This document shows positions 25,121 through 33,821 of a stretch of DNA of 35,862 nt, piece by piece (the stretch's first letter is position 1; every line of letters starts with the position of its first letter). The stretch covers positions 1 through 35,862 of the forward strand of contig CAZXOC010000037.1 in NCBI GenBank assembly GCA_964642165.1. The letters are read 5' to 3'. The DNA comes from CAYRVX01 sp964642165 (GTDB taxonomy: Bacteria; Planctomycetota; Phycisphaerae; SM23-33). A program made the position numbers and the translations under genes. The notes under the pieces were generated by a model. It was not told where the DNA came from. It saw only the letters and a list, made by a program, of their open reading frames with translations, and searched no databases.

Positions 25121-26707
25121 CTAGCGGCAGCCCCCGCCCGGCGGCGCGTCTCTCCGCGGGGCCGGTCTCACCAGCGCCGTAACCGGCTGCGGCACGCGGA
25201 CGGTCCGGATGCGGAGCTGGTCGAGCAATACCGGCGGATGCGGGCGTTTCTTCCCGGCCCCGGGGGCGGTGTGGGCCTGTGTCCGCAGCTTGCCCGCTCG
25301 GGCGTTCTCGGCGGCGAGGGTCTCGGCCAGCCGGCCCCGGAGCAGCGCCAGCCCGCCGTCGCGGGCGGTGTCGGCCTCCAAGCGCCGTCGGGCCTGCGCG
25401 AGCAGATCGGCAGCGCCGTGGCCGGCCTCGCGGGCGATGGCGTGGGCCTTCTGGAACGACAGGGCGGCCTCCCGTCGTCGTCCGGCCGCCGCGAGGGCGC
25501 GGGCCTCGACGAGCAGCGGCTGCAGCATCTCGCCGGCCATCCGGATGAGGGCCGCCTCGGCGCGGCGGCGAAGGCGGGAGCCCTTCGCGGTGTCTCGCAG
25601 CCGCCTCATGGCGTGGAGGCAGCCGGGTCCCCGCCCGGCGGCCAGCACGCGGAGGACGCGATGGTACCGGACCGGGTCGAGCGTCGGGTCGTCGTTCTTC
25701 GCCAGGGCAGCCAGAAGCACCTGCAGGCGGGTCTTGACCTCGGGCGAGGCCGTCTGCCTCAGCGCCTCCCGCAGGCGGGGCACGACCAAAGGCCCCAGGG
25801 CACGCAGGGCCGTCGAGGCGCTCTCGCGCGCCTTCCACTCGTCCGCGTCGAGCTGCGCCAGCAGCCGCGCCACCTGCCGCTCGTCCAGAGCGGGGGCAGG
25901 CAGCCGCTCGCCCAGGAACCTCGCCGCCGAATCCCCCGCCAGCACCAGCGAGGGAATCGCCCCGCACGCCTGCACGGGGTCGGCGCCGCCGAGCCGCTCC
26001 CACAGGGCGGCCAGCTCCTTCGCGCCCAGCGGCCTCGCCCGCGCGATCGCCTCGACCTTCACGTTGTCCAGCCCCCAGCTTTCGTCGGCCGGGAACTGCA
26101 CGCCGCTGGCCTGGAAGACGAACGTCACCTCGCCCGCCGTGTGGGCCAGCACGAAGCTCAGGCGGTAGACCGCGTCGAAGGCGTCGGGGTTGCGGCGGAC
26201 GTAGCCGAGGGTCCCGGTCTCGGCGGCCCCGGTGCGGCGGTCGTGGGACGACCCGGGAAACTCGTCGGGGAACGCCTGCTTGGTGGACGGCGGGACGGGC
26301 CACTCGGCGAACGTCGTGTACAGCAGTTGCGGGCCGCCCTTGACCCTCAGGCTCCAGATGTCCGGGCCGTACGGCTCGGGGCCGTCCGCCGGGTAGTTCC
26401 CGTCCCAGGACAACAGGACGAACAGCTCGAGGGAGATCCGCAGGTACTTGTGCGGCGGCAGGCCCTTGAGCGTCAGCGCGACCGACTCATTGCAGAACTG
26501 CCCGAGGAACCGCCGCCCGCCCTTGGGCGTGACCTCCGTCTTCCGGGCCGACCACTCCGGGCCGACGGCCTTCTCGAAGTCGGCGGAATAGACCACGACG
26601 GGGCCGGAGGGCAAGCTCGTCTGCCCGGCCGCGAGGCCCGCCACCATCGCCACGCACGTCCCGAAGTACAGCCACCCGAGCCGCTCGCCCTGTCGCAGCC
26701 AGGACAT
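25121..26707 (-). CDS. Secreted beta-sandwich protein with HEAT-like helical repeats
   Basis: The ATG at 26707 has GGGAGCG upstream. Residues 1-28 are a signal peptide (YFGTCVAMVAGLAAG). Residues about 30-220 resemble a carbohydrate-binding or lectin-like beta-sandwich (VVVYSADFEKAVGPEWSARK, YLRISLELFVLLSWDGN, VTFVFQASGVQFPADESWGL, ending LDNVKVEAI), which is common at the N-terminus of planctomycete surface proteins. Residues about 270-355 hold HEAT-like repeats (LLAQLDADEWKARESASTAL, LGPLVVPRLREAL). Residues 380-460 are helical, possibly TPR-like (AAAGRRREAALSFQKAHAI). The C-terminus is basic and Pro-rich. I do not recognise a specific family or catalytic residues. A scaffold or binding role outside the cytoplasm is inference. 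Confidence 0.82.
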   Translation of the reverse strand: MSWLRQGERLGWLYFGTCVAMVAGLAAGQTSLPSGPVVVYSADFEKAVGPEWSARKTEVTPKGGRRFLGQFCNESVALTLKGLPPHKYLRISLELFVLLSWDGNYPADGPEPYGPDIWSLRVKGGPQLLYTTFAEWPVPPSTKQAFPDEFPGSSHDRRTGAAETGTLGYVRRNPDAFDAVYRLSFVLAHTAGEVTFVFQASGVQFPADESWGLDNVKVEAIARARPLGAKELAALWERLGGADPVQACGAIPSLVLAGDSAARFLGERLPAPALDERQVARLLAQLDADEWKARESASTALRALGPLVVPRLREALRQTASPEVKTRLQVLLAALAKNDDPTLDPVRYHRVLRVLAAGRGPGCLHAMRRLRDTAKGSRLRRRAEAALIRMAGEMLQPLLVEARALAAAGRRREAALSFQKAHAIAREAGHGAADLLAQARRRLEADTARDGGLALLRGRLAETLAAENARAGKLRTQAHTAPGAGKKRPHPPVLLDQLRIRTVRVPQPVTALVRPAPRRDAPPGGGCR

Positions 26708-26823
26708 CCCGCGCTCCCACTGGCCGACCCATGGTTGGCGAACGGCCCGGCAGGCGGCCAGGGACCCGTCGGGCCAACCGACGTCCGTGGGTTAGACAGC
26801 GCAGCAGGGCGTCGTGTTCCGCC

Positions 26824-27294
26824 TCAGATTCCGCCGAGCGCTTCCGGCGTGAGCATCCAGCGGACCTGCCAGGCGCCGCCGGCGGCTTGCTCCAGGCACA
26901 CCACGCCGCCGTACTGGAACGCCACGGGCTGCCGCGACTCGTCGCCCACGAGCAGCCGCCCCGCCAGCTTGCCGAGAAACGGCAGGTGGCCGACGAGCAC
27001 CAGGTCCTCGCCGCCGCGGACGATCTCGTCGGCGACGGGCACGACGTCGTCCTTGGGGCCCATGCCGTCGTGCCGGACGACGCCCTCGCCGGCCTTCACG
27101 ACCGCCGCGAACGCCTCGGCCGTCTGGCGGGCGCGCGTCTTGCCGCTCTGCCAGATCGCCCGCACGCGCAGGTGCAGTGGCTCGACGAACGCCGCGACCC
27201 GCCGCACGTCGGCCGCGCCTTTGTCGGTCAGCGGGCGCTCGGGATCGGCTTCCTTCGCCTTCGCCTCGCCGTGCTGGATCAGGTACACGCGCAT
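26824..27294 (-). CDS. sixA: SixA-like phosphohistidine phosphatase
   Basis: The 156-aa protein is a short histidine phosphatase of the SixA type. The N-terminal catalytic motif is MRVYLIQHGEA, with His8 as the phosphoacceptor; the usual Arg of the RHG motif is Gln here. The second motif LVLVGHLPFLGKLA holds the other catalytic His, and SGKTRARQTAEAF supplies an Arg for phosphate binding. The length is normal for SixA. Known SixA removes phosphate from phosphohistidine on HPr-like or phosphorelay proteins; none of these is encoded nearby. It has no signal peptide. It faces away from the Tat sulfatase gene at 27448, with a 153-nt shared upstream region. Confidence 0.93.
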   Translation of the reverse strand: MRVYLIQHGEAKAKEADPERPLTDKGAADVRRVAAFVEPLHLRVRAIWQSGKTRARQTAEAFAAVVKAGEGVVRHDGMGPKDDVVPVADEIVRGGEDLVLVGHLPFLGKLAGRLLVGDESRQPVAFQYGGVVCLEQAAGGAWQVRWMLTPEALGGI

Positions 27295-27335
27295 GGTGGT
27301 GGCCTCGGCTACGGGGTCGCTCGGTCCGCCGGCGG

Positions 27336-27341
27336 ATTATA
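27336..27341 (-). promoter_or_regulatory. Consensus -10 box upstream of the SixA-like gene
   Basis: TATAAT reads on the minus strand 42 nt before the ATG at 27294, in otherwise GC-rich DNA. No convincing -35 box lies 16-18 nt upstream (the region reads CTGCGACCG), so this is only a candidate. Confidence 0.35.
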
Positions 27342-27447
27342 CCCGCCCGGCGCCGACGGTCGCAGAGGGACTCTCCACTTCGTCCGTGGTTTCGGATACT
27401 GTGGCCGTGTGCGAGTGATCGTGGACCCGCGGGATAGGAGCCTGCAC

Positions 27448-29097
27448 GTGGAACGCAGACGGGATCGACGCGGCTTCCTGAAGGCGATGGGTCTCGGCGC
27501 GGCATCGTTGGCGGCGCCGCGGTGGCTGCGGGCGGGCGAGAAGCCCGCACGACCCTCGCCGGCGGGCAAGGCGGCGCCCCGGCCGAACATCCTGCTGATC
27601 ATGGCCGACGACATGGGCTTCTCGGACATCGGCTGCTACGGCGGCGAGATCCGCACGCCCCACCTCGACGGGCTGGCCCGGCGCGGGATTCGCTTCACGC
27701 AGTTCTACAACAACGCGAAGTGCGGCCCGACGCGCGCGAGCCTGCTGACCGGGCTGTACTCCCAGCAGGTCGGCGACGGGCGAATGGGCACGAACCGGAG
27801 CTGCGTGACCCTCGCCGAGGCGCTCAAGCCGGCCGGCTACCGAACGCTCATGGTGGGCAAGTGGCACGCCAACAGCATCCCCGTCCGGCGCGGCTTCGAC
27901 CGCTACTACGGCCTGTGCGACGGCTGCTGCAACTTCTGGAACCCCGGCAAGCAGCGTCCCGGCGAGCCGGCGCCCGGGCGCAAGTACTCCCGCTGGCGAC
28001 GCTGGGCCATCGAGGACAAGGAGCTCACCCCCTACACGCCCGAGGACCGCTCCTTCTACACCACCGACGCCTTCACCGACCACGCCCTGAAGTACCTCGA
28101 CGAGTACGCCAAGGAGGACAAGCCCTTCCTCCTGTACGTCGCCTACACCGCGCCGCACTACCCGCTGCACGCCTGGCCGGAGGACATCGCCAGGTACAGG
28201 GGCAAGTACATGTGCGGCTGGGACAGGCTCCGCCAGCAGCGATACAAGCGCATCGTCGAGATGGGGCTGATCGACCGGAAGTACGCCATGAGCCCGCGCG
28301 ACCCCGGCGTGCCGAAGTGGGAGGACGTGCCCGACAAGGCCGCGTGGGACCTGAAGATGGCCGTCTACGCGGCCATGATCGACCGCATGGACCAGAACAT
28401 CGGCCGCCTGCTCGACAAGATCCGCGCCCTCGGCAAGGCTGATAACACCCTCGTGCTGTTCCTGGCCGACAACGGCGGCTGCGCCGAGAACGTCAACAAG
28501 ACGCCGAAGATCCCGCCGGGCCCGCTGGCGTCGTACCGCACGGTCGACCGGCCGTGGGCCAACGCGTCCAACACGCCCTTCCGCAAGTACAAGAGCTGGG
28601 ACCACGAGGGCGGCATCTGCACGCCGCTGATCGCCTGCTGGCCGGCGCGGGTCACGCAGGGCGGGCGGATCACCCGCCAGGTCGGGCACATCATCGACGT
28701 GATGGCCACGTGCCTGGACGTCGCCGGCGCCGCCTACCCCACGCGGCTCGGCGGGCAGGACATCCTGCCGCTGGAGGGCAAGAGCCTCCTGCCCGTCCTC
28801 GACGGGCGCCGCCGCGAAGGCCACGACGCCATCTACTGGAAGTTCGGCGGCTGCCGGGCCGTGCGCCAGGGCAAGTGGAAGCTCGTCGCCGGGCGAGGCA
28901 AGGGCTGGGAGCTCTACGACATGGCCGCCGACCGGACGGAGCTGAGCAACCTCGCGGCGGCCGAGCCCCGGCGCGTCGAGCGGATGGCCGCCCTCTACGC
29001 CGCCTGGGAAGCCCGCTGCCGCCCCGCCGGGAAGCGAGGCACCAAGACAAGCAAGCCCAAGGGCGCCGCGAAGGCCGGCCGGCCGTCCCCGGCCTGA
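27448..29097 (+). CDS. Tat-exported sulfatase (arylsulfatase A-like)
   Basis: The GTG at 27448 is chosen because AGGAG ends 7 nt upstream and it gives a proper Tat leader: RRRDRRGFLKAMGLGAASLA, with the twin-Arg FLK motif at residues 7-11. The 549-aa protein has metal ligands Asp54-Asp55 (IMADDMGFSD), the formylglycine motif Cys92-G-P-T-R96 (KCGPTRASLLTG), MVGKWH, and LVLFLADNGG for the second metal site. Residues WELYDMAADRTELSNLA end the C-terminal subdomain. A basic Lys-rich tail follows. This is the arylsulfatase A-like S1 layout. Folded with its cofactor before export, it would act in the periplasm or outside on sulfated polysaccharide. The next gene, 50 nt downstream, is another Tat sulfatase. 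Confidence 0.95.
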   Translation: MERRRDRRGFLKAMGLGAASLAAPRWLRAGEKPARPSPAGKAAPRPNILLIMADDMGFSDIGCYGGEIRTPHLDGLARRGIRFTQFYNNAKCGPTRASLLTGLYSQQVGDGRMGTNRSCVTLAEALKPAGYRTLMVGKWHANSIPVRRGFDRYYGLCDGCCNFWNPGKQRPGEPAPGRKYSRWRRWAIEDKELTPYTPEDRSFYTTDAFTDHALKYLDEYAKEDKPFLLYVAYTAPHYPLHAWPEDIARYRGKYMCGWDRLRQQRYKRIVEMGLIDRKYAMSPRDPGVPKWEDVPDKAAWDLKMAVYAAMIDRMDQNIGRLLDKIRALGKADNTLVLFLADNGGCAENVNKTPKIPPGPLASYRTVDRPWANASNTPFRKYKSWDHEGGICTPLIACWPARVTQGGRITRQVGHIIDVMATCLDVAGAAYPTRLGGQDILPLEGKSLLPVLDGRRREGHDAIYWKFGGCRAVRQGKWKLVAGRGKGWELYDMAADRTELSNLAAAEPRRVERMAALYAAWEARCRPAGKRGTKTSKPKGAAKAGRPSPA

Positions 29098-29146
29098 GGC
29101 CTGGCGCCGGGGGCCGCAGGTCCGGAATCTCACGAAGGGAGCCGGC

Positions 29147-30646
29147 ATGGCGCAGCGGAACACGACGAGACGGAGGTTCCTTCGCCGGGCGGGGCTGGGC
29201 ATCGCGGCCCTGGCGGGCGGGCGGCTGCGCGCGGCGCCGCCGGGCGGGCGCACCGGGCGGCGGCCCAACGTCCTGTTCATCGCCGTGGACGACCTTCGCC
29301 CGCAGCTCAAGTGCTACGGGGTCCCCTTCATGGTCACGCCGAACCTCGACCGGTTCGCCGCGTCGGGGCGGCTGTTCCTGCGCCAGTACGTGGCCATGCC
29401 CACGTGCGGGGCGTCTCGCTGCGCCCTGCTGACGGGGCAGCGCCCGCGATCCGCCGCGCGAATGAACAACGCCGCCTTCCGCACGCTCTCGCGGACGCGC
29501 ACCGCCGAGGCGCAGACCATGCCCGAGCTGTTCCGCCGCGGCGGCTACCGCACGATCTCCATCGGCAAGGTCAGCCACCAGCCCGACGGGCACGTCTTCA
29601 CCTACCAGGGCCAGGGCGACGGGCGCGTCGAGGTGCCCTTCGCCTGGGACGAGGTCACCGGCCCCGAGGGCAAATGGAAGACGGCGTGGAACGCCTTCTT
29701 CGGGTACGCCGACGGCAGCAGCCGCACCAACAACCCCAAGGCCACCGCCACCGAGTGCGCCGACGTGGACGACGAGGGCTACCCGGACGGCCTGATCGCC
29801 AAGGCCGCCGTCGCGAAGCTCCGCGAGCTGCGCCGCGGCGACCGGCCGTTCTTCCTGGCCGTGGGGTTCTACAAGCCCCACCTGCCGTTCGTGGCCCCGA
29901 AGAGGTACTGGGACCTGTACGACCCGCGCACGATCCCGATGTCCCCCGCGCCCGCCAGGCCCGAGAACATCAACCCCGGCAGTTGGCACCGCAGCGGCGA
30001 GTGCTTCAGCCGAAGGTACAACCTGCCCTCCGACAAGCGGAGTGACCCGCGGACGCGGCGGCTCCTGCGGCACGGGTACTTCGCCGCGGTCAGCTACGTC
30101 GACGCCCAGGTGGGCAAGGTGCTCGACGCGTTGGGGCGGTCGGGGATGGCGGACCGCACGATCGTCGTCGTCTGGGGGGACCACGGCTGGCACCTCGGCG
30201 ACCTGGACATCTGGGGCAAGCACACCAACTACGAGTGGGCCCTGCGCAGCGTGCTGATGGTCCGCACGCCGGGCATGCCCTCGCCGGGCAAGCCCACCCG
30301 CGCCCTGACCGAGGCGATCGACCTGTACCCCACACTGTGCGAGCTGTGCGGCCTGAAGCCGCCGAAGGGGCTCGACGGCCGCAGCCTCGCGGGTCTGCTT
30401 CGCGACCCGGACGGGCAGGTTAAGTCCCGCGCCTTCGGCTACTGGCGAAACGGCGTGACCCTGCGGACGGATCGGTATCGCATCACGGCCTACGCGAAGG
30501 GCCGCCCCGTCGTGGAGCTCTACGACCACCGCAGCGACCCCCACGAGACGACGAACGTCGCCGCGCGCCATCCGAGCGTCGTCGACGAGCTCCTGCCGCT
30601 GCTCCGCACGCACGCCGCGACTTGGCCCGGCATCAAGATCCCGTAG
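29147..30646 (+). CDS. Tat-exported sulfatase (iduronate-2-sulfatase-like)
   Basis: The ATG at 29147 has GAAGGGAG upstream. Residues 5-28 form a Tat leader (TTRRRFLRRAGLGIAALAGG). The 499-aa protein has metal ligands in FIAVDDLRPQL (Asp48-Asp49), the formylglycine motif Cys87-G-A-S-R91, with Ala in place of the more common Pro, and VVVWGDHGWHLGD for the second metal site. The combination of VDDLRP, CGASRCALLTGQRP and GDHGWHLGD is typical of the iduronate-2-sulfatase-like group, which desulfates glycosaminoglycan or algal sugars. It ends in VELYDHRSDPHETTNVA. It forms a pair with the upstream sulfatase and probably serves a different sulfate position on the same substrate class (inference). 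Confidence 0.95.
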   Translation: MAQRNTTRRRFLRRAGLGIAALAGGRLRAAPPGGRTGRRPNVLFIAVDDLRPQLKCYGVPFMVTPNLDRFAASGRLFLRQYVAMPTCGASRCALLTGQRPRSAARMNNAAFRTLSRTRTAEAQTMPELFRRGGYRTISIGKVSHQPDGHVFTYQGQGDGRVEVPFAWDEVTGPEGKWKTAWNAFFGYADGSSRTNNPKATATECADVDDEGYPDGLIAKAAVAKLRELRRGDRPFFLAVGFYKPHLPFVAPKRYWDLYDPRTIPMSPAPARPENINPGSWHRSGECFSRRYNLPSDKRSDPRTRRLLRHGYFAAVSYVDAQVGKVLDALGRSGMADRTIVVVWGDHGWHLGDLDIWGKHTNYEWALRSVLMVRTPGMPSPGKPTRALTEAIDLYPTLCELCGLKPPKGLDGRSLAGLLRDPDGQVKSRAFGYWRNGVTLRTDRYRITAYAKGRPVVELYDHRSDPHETTNVAARHPSVVDELLPLLRTHAATWPGIKIP

Positions 30647-31072
30647 CGCCCCCCTCGTCGGCCCGCCCCGCGCGGAGGCTCAATTCCAAGCAATACAATC
30701 GGCTTGCGGGCGTTTGGCCGGACAGCCGCAGCGCCGGGTCGGTGCTGCTTCGGCGTCCGCGGGATCGGCCCGATGCCGCGCGGCACGGGCGCGGCCCTGC
30801 CAGACGTGCATGCGGCGCAGAACAACAGGATCTCTGGCAGGTTCAAGGTACTGTGAGGCGGCCCGGAGGATATCCTCAGCCCCGGCCCTTTTGCCGGTTC
30901 TGCCTGGGCTATCATAGGATATACTCAGAGGACCTCACCGTCGTTCGTGGGGCATTGCCGTTGGCTGTACGCTGTATAAGGAGTTCGGACTGCTGAAGGG
31001 ACCGGCCGTTCCCGCCACCCAGCGGGAGCCCTGATCTCCGACGCATTCCCACCGCCGTAGAGGTACCATCCG
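30647..31072. promoter_or_regulatory. 426-bp intergenic region with palindromic repeats
   Basis: No supported gene lies here. It is less GC-rich than its surroundings and holds a 12-bp palindrome GAGGATATCCTC (30866-30877) and a related AGGATATACTCAG (30916-30928) that matches AGGATATCCTCAG in 12 of 13 positions. The second contains TATACT (30920-30925), a good -10 box, but no clear -35. Another AT patch, TATAAG (30975-30980), lies about 95 nt before the next ATG. The region probably carries the promoter and an operator for the gene at 31073. Confidence 0.45.
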
Positions 31073-32935
31073 ATGTTCCCCCCGCCTCGCCGTCACCGCA
31101 GGCCCGGTGTGTGTGTCCTCGTTGCAGCATGCATGCTCGGGCCGGTCGCACCCGCGTCGGCCACGCCGACGGACACGATCCGGCCCGGGCTCGAACGCGC
31201 GCCCGCCGTGCCGGGCCCGGCAGGGCCCGCCGAGCTGCTTCGCCGGATCGCCGCGGAGCTGGGCCCGGCCGCCGCCGCCAGCCGGAAGGTGCTGCTGGGC
31301 GCGCGCGACCCGAACGGCCCGAGCTGCGTGCGCCCTCGCGGAGCCGGGGATGTCCACGGGCGCGTCCTGTCGGTGCCGATGGACCCCCATGGGGGTCCGG
31401 GGACGCGTTTCGTCGCCCTCTGCCAGGTGACCCACCGCACGGCGGCGGAAGGGCAGCGCTGGGAGCAGACGGCCCTGCGGGGCTGGCTCCGCCGGATGCG
31501 AAGGGACAGCCGGTCGGCGTCCCTGCGGATGCAGGCCGTCGCCGGCAAGGCCCGCGCGCTGGCGGCGCAGCTTCGGTCGCGGGGGACGTGGCCGCAGGCG
31601 CTCTCGCCGGTCGCGGTCGGCAACGGGGGCCACTGGCCGGGGGCCTGTCTGGCCTCGCTGAACCAGGCGGTGGGCGCGAGGGACCTGCCCGCGGCCCGCC
31701 GCTGGGCCGACGAGCTGGCCGCCGCGACGTTCGCCCTGGCCGACCTGCACCGCTGGCTGGAACTGCTCACCGCCAATCACCTCGCGGCGCTGGACTTCCA
31801 GGGCCACTGCGCGGAGCTCGCTCCCTGGGTGGACCGCATGTACCGCACCTACGGCGAGCGGTACGACTCGCGGGCGAGCGAGGACCGCTTCCCGTCCTCG
31901 GCCGTGATCGGCCCCATGACGGGCAACCTCTTCGAGATCGAGCGCCAGGCCGAGGGGCTCTTCCGCAGGCCCGAGGCGCACGCTCGGGCCGCGGCGAAGG
32001 ACGTCTCGGCCGCGCCCGCCGCCGTATGGATGCCCCCCGACCTGCGGGGGTGTTTCGTAGCGCTGCGCCGGCGGCTGTCGGCGGCGAACCGGCGGGCATG
32101 GGACGCCGCCGCGGCCGCCCCGCTCGACCGGAGCTACCTCGCCAACATGCTCTTCCGCGCCTCGCGGGCGAAGGCCGTCGACCAGCTCGGGGCGGTCCTG
32201 GCGCGCTTCGACCGCAGTCACCCCCGTGCCGAGCGGTCGGACCTGATGGACGTGATCTTCTACCGGGGCGGGACCTGCGGCGGCCTGGACTGGGGCGACC
32301 GCTACGACCGGCGCCTGCTCGGCGCCGCCGGGCGGATGGGCGGCAGCGACGAGGCCGTCCTCCGCCGCGCCCATCGGCTCACGCACAACCTGTTCGGCGG
32401 CTGGGACAACTACCGGGGGCACGTCCGGACCCTCCGCGAGGCGCTGGACACGCGCAAGCTCGACTGCGTGCGGGGCACGGACATGATCGGCGCGCTGTAC
32501 CGCAACGCGGGGCGCTCCCGGTACGCCTGCGTCCACCTGTCGTGCGGGCTGACCTCGCACAACGTCGGGGCCGCCGAGACGACCCGCGACGGGCGCCGAG
32601 CCGTCCTCCTCGCCGACTCCCTGGCTCCGCCCAACGGCACGCACGTTTGGCCGGAGGCCTACTTCCGCGGCTTCACCTGGCCGAAGGGCTACCGCGGCTG
32701 CACCGCCCCGCCGTTCGCCGCCGAGCTGTACGTCCGCGGGCTGGACAACTACGTCTTCGCCGAGGGCTACGTCGTCCGCGGGCGCGACGCCGGGCTGCTC
32801 GTCCGCGCGGCGGTGCCCTATTTGCCCGGCCGCGAGAGGCCCTCCGCCGCGAAGGTCCACCCCGGTCCCTATCCGAGCGTGCCCGGCCTGGGGCGCAAGG
32901 TCGCCGCCCGACATGCGCCGGTGCGGAAAGGATAG
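31073..32935 (+). CDS. Secreted protein with a possible transglutaminase-like Cys-His-Asp triad
   Basis: The ATG at 31073 has AGAGGT about 8 nt upstream. Residues 1-30 are a signal peptide (RRPGVCVLVAACMLGPVAPA). Residues 50-440 are helical and rich in Arg/Ala, with no family I recognise. Residues about 455-535 show RKLDCVRGTDMIGALYRNAG, then TSHNVGAAE and VLLADSLAP, followed by WPEAYFRGFTW. The spacing of Cys465, His496 and Asp515 fits the catalytic order of transglutaminase-like hydrolases, and the Cys is followed by a helix as in that fold. I infer a transglutaminase-like protein of the envelope, acting on peptides or amides, but confirmation needs a structure prediction. An 18-bp palindrome lies in the early coding region. 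It converges with the MBL gene, 40 nt apart. Confidence 0.85.
   Translation: MFPPPRRHRRPGVCVLVAACMLGPVAPASATPTDTIRPGLERAPAVPGPAGPAELLRRIAAELGPAAAASRKVLLGARDPNGPSCVRPRGAGDVHGRVLSVPMDPHGGPGTRFVALCQVTHRTAAEGQRWEQTALRGWLRRMRRDSRSASLRMQAVAGKARALAAQLRSRGTWPQALSPVAVGNGGHWPGACLASLNQAVGARDLPAARRWADELAAATFALADLHRWLELLTANHLAALDFQGHCAELAPWVDRMYRTYGERYDSRASEDRFPSSAVIGPMTGNLFEIERQAEGLFRRPEAHARAAAKDVSAAPAAVWMPPDLRGCFVALRRRLSAANRRAWDAAAAAPLDRSYLANMLFRASRAKAVDQLGAVLARFDRSHPRAERSDLMDVIFYRGGTCGGLDWGDRYDRRLLGAAGRMGGSDEAVLRRAHRLTHNLFGGWDNYRGHVRTLREALDTRKLDCVRGTDMIGALYRNAGRSRYACVHLSCGLTSHNVGAAETTRDGRRAVLLADSLAPPNGTHVWPEAYFRGFTWPKGYRGCTAPPFAAELYVRGLDNYVFAEGYVVRGRDAGLLVRAAVPYLPGRERPSAAKVHPGPYPSVPGLGRKVAARHAPVRKG
31381..31398. 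repeat. Perfect 18-bp palindrome inside a coding region
   Basis: GGACCCCCATGGGGGTCC is its own reverse complement. It encodes part of MDPHGGPG (residues 103-110) of the secreted protein at 31073. It could form a hairpin in the mRNA or serve as a protein-binding site. Confidence 0.8.
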
Positions 32936-32975
32936 GCGATCCCGTCGATTCGCCCGCCCCGTCGGCGAGTGAGGC

Positions 32976-33743
32976 TCACGCTGCCAGGTCGCCGCGTCGG
33001 ACGGCGCCGAGGACCTTCTTCAGGCTGTCCTCGTGCTTCCACAGGCCGAAGCGCCACCAGTCGCGCATGTCTTCCGGCGGGGCGATCTCGGCGAGGATCC
33101 GGGCGTCCTTCTTCCCCGCCCGGACGGCCTCGGCGCACTGCTCGACCAGCCAGTGGTAGTACCGGACGTAGCGTTCGAGCGTCTGCTTGTCGCCGAGGGG
33201 CCCGTGGCCGGGGATCATCACCGCCGGATCGAAGTTGATCAGCCGCCCGTAGGTGCCCATGAGGAGCTTCGCGGCGTCGGCGTCCAGGCGTCCCGACAGC
33301 GGGATCAGCCCCCAGCCGAAGATGTCGCCCACGAACAGCGCGCGGTCCTCGGGCACCCAGGCGACGCAGTCCTCGGGGGTGTGGCAGCCGGGCATGGCCA
33401 GCCAGTGCAGCCGCCGGCGCGTGCCTTCGAACCAGCGCCCCTCCGGGCCGACGGGCGCGGCGTGCTGGTGGATGATCTCCGCGCCGAACTCGCGCCGCAG
33501 GGCGTCGTTCAGCGCGGTGTGATCGTAGTGCGTGTGGGTGTTGAGGACGTACGTCAGCGGCGTGTCGCCCAGCGAGCCGCGGATGGCGGCGAGGACCTCG
33601 CCCTCCAGCTCGCGCCGCTCCAGGGCGTCGACCACCACGGCGAGGCCGCCCAGGTCGATCCACGCGATGTTGTCGATCTCCTGGCGAACGAAGAAGCCCT
33701 CGGCGACCTCGATGATCTTCGGCGTCTCCGCGTCGGTGGCCAT
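32976..33743 (-). CDS. MBL-fold metallo-hydrolase
   Basis: The ATG at 33743 has a strong AAGGAG 8 nt upstream. The 255-aa protein is a metallo-beta-lactamase-fold hydrolase with the zinc signature NTHTHYDHT (HxHxDH), a later His in MPGCHTPEDC, an Asp in LFVGDIFGWG, and PGHG for the last ligand. The length suits a stand-alone glyoxalase II- or hydrolase-type enzyme. The C-terminal helix has YVRYYHWLVEQCAEAVRAGK. It has no signal peptide, so it acts in the cytoplasm on an ester, thioester or similar bond; the substrate is not evident. It lies 78 nt downstream of the PQQ-propeller gene, on the same strand and probably in one transcript, and the two share the leader AGGAGACACCG before their starts. 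Confidence 0.93.
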   Translation of the reverse strand: MATDAETPKIIEVAEGFFVRQEIDNIAWIDLGGLAVVVDALERRELEGEVLAAIRGSLGDTPLTYVLNTHTHYDHTALNDALRREFGAEIIHQHAAPVGPEGRWFEGTRRRLHWLAMPGCHTPEDCVAWVPEDRALFVGDIFGWGLIPLSGRLDADAAKLLMGTYGRLINFDPAVMIPGHGPLGDKQTLERYVRYYHWLVEQCAEAVRAGKKDARILAEIAPPEDMRDWWRFGLWKHEDSLKKVLGAVRRGDLAA

Positions 33744-33821
33744 GCGGTGTCTCCTTCTCGCGACCGCGCGGCCTCGCCTCGCCGAAGGTGCGCAAGAGCC
33801 CCGGGCGCGGACCTCGGGCGA

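Noticed and set aside
32969..32979. Bidirectional terminator between convergent genes (GTGAG-G-CTCAC)
   Set aside because: The stem is only 5 bp with a 1-nt loop, overlaps a stop codon and has no T-run.
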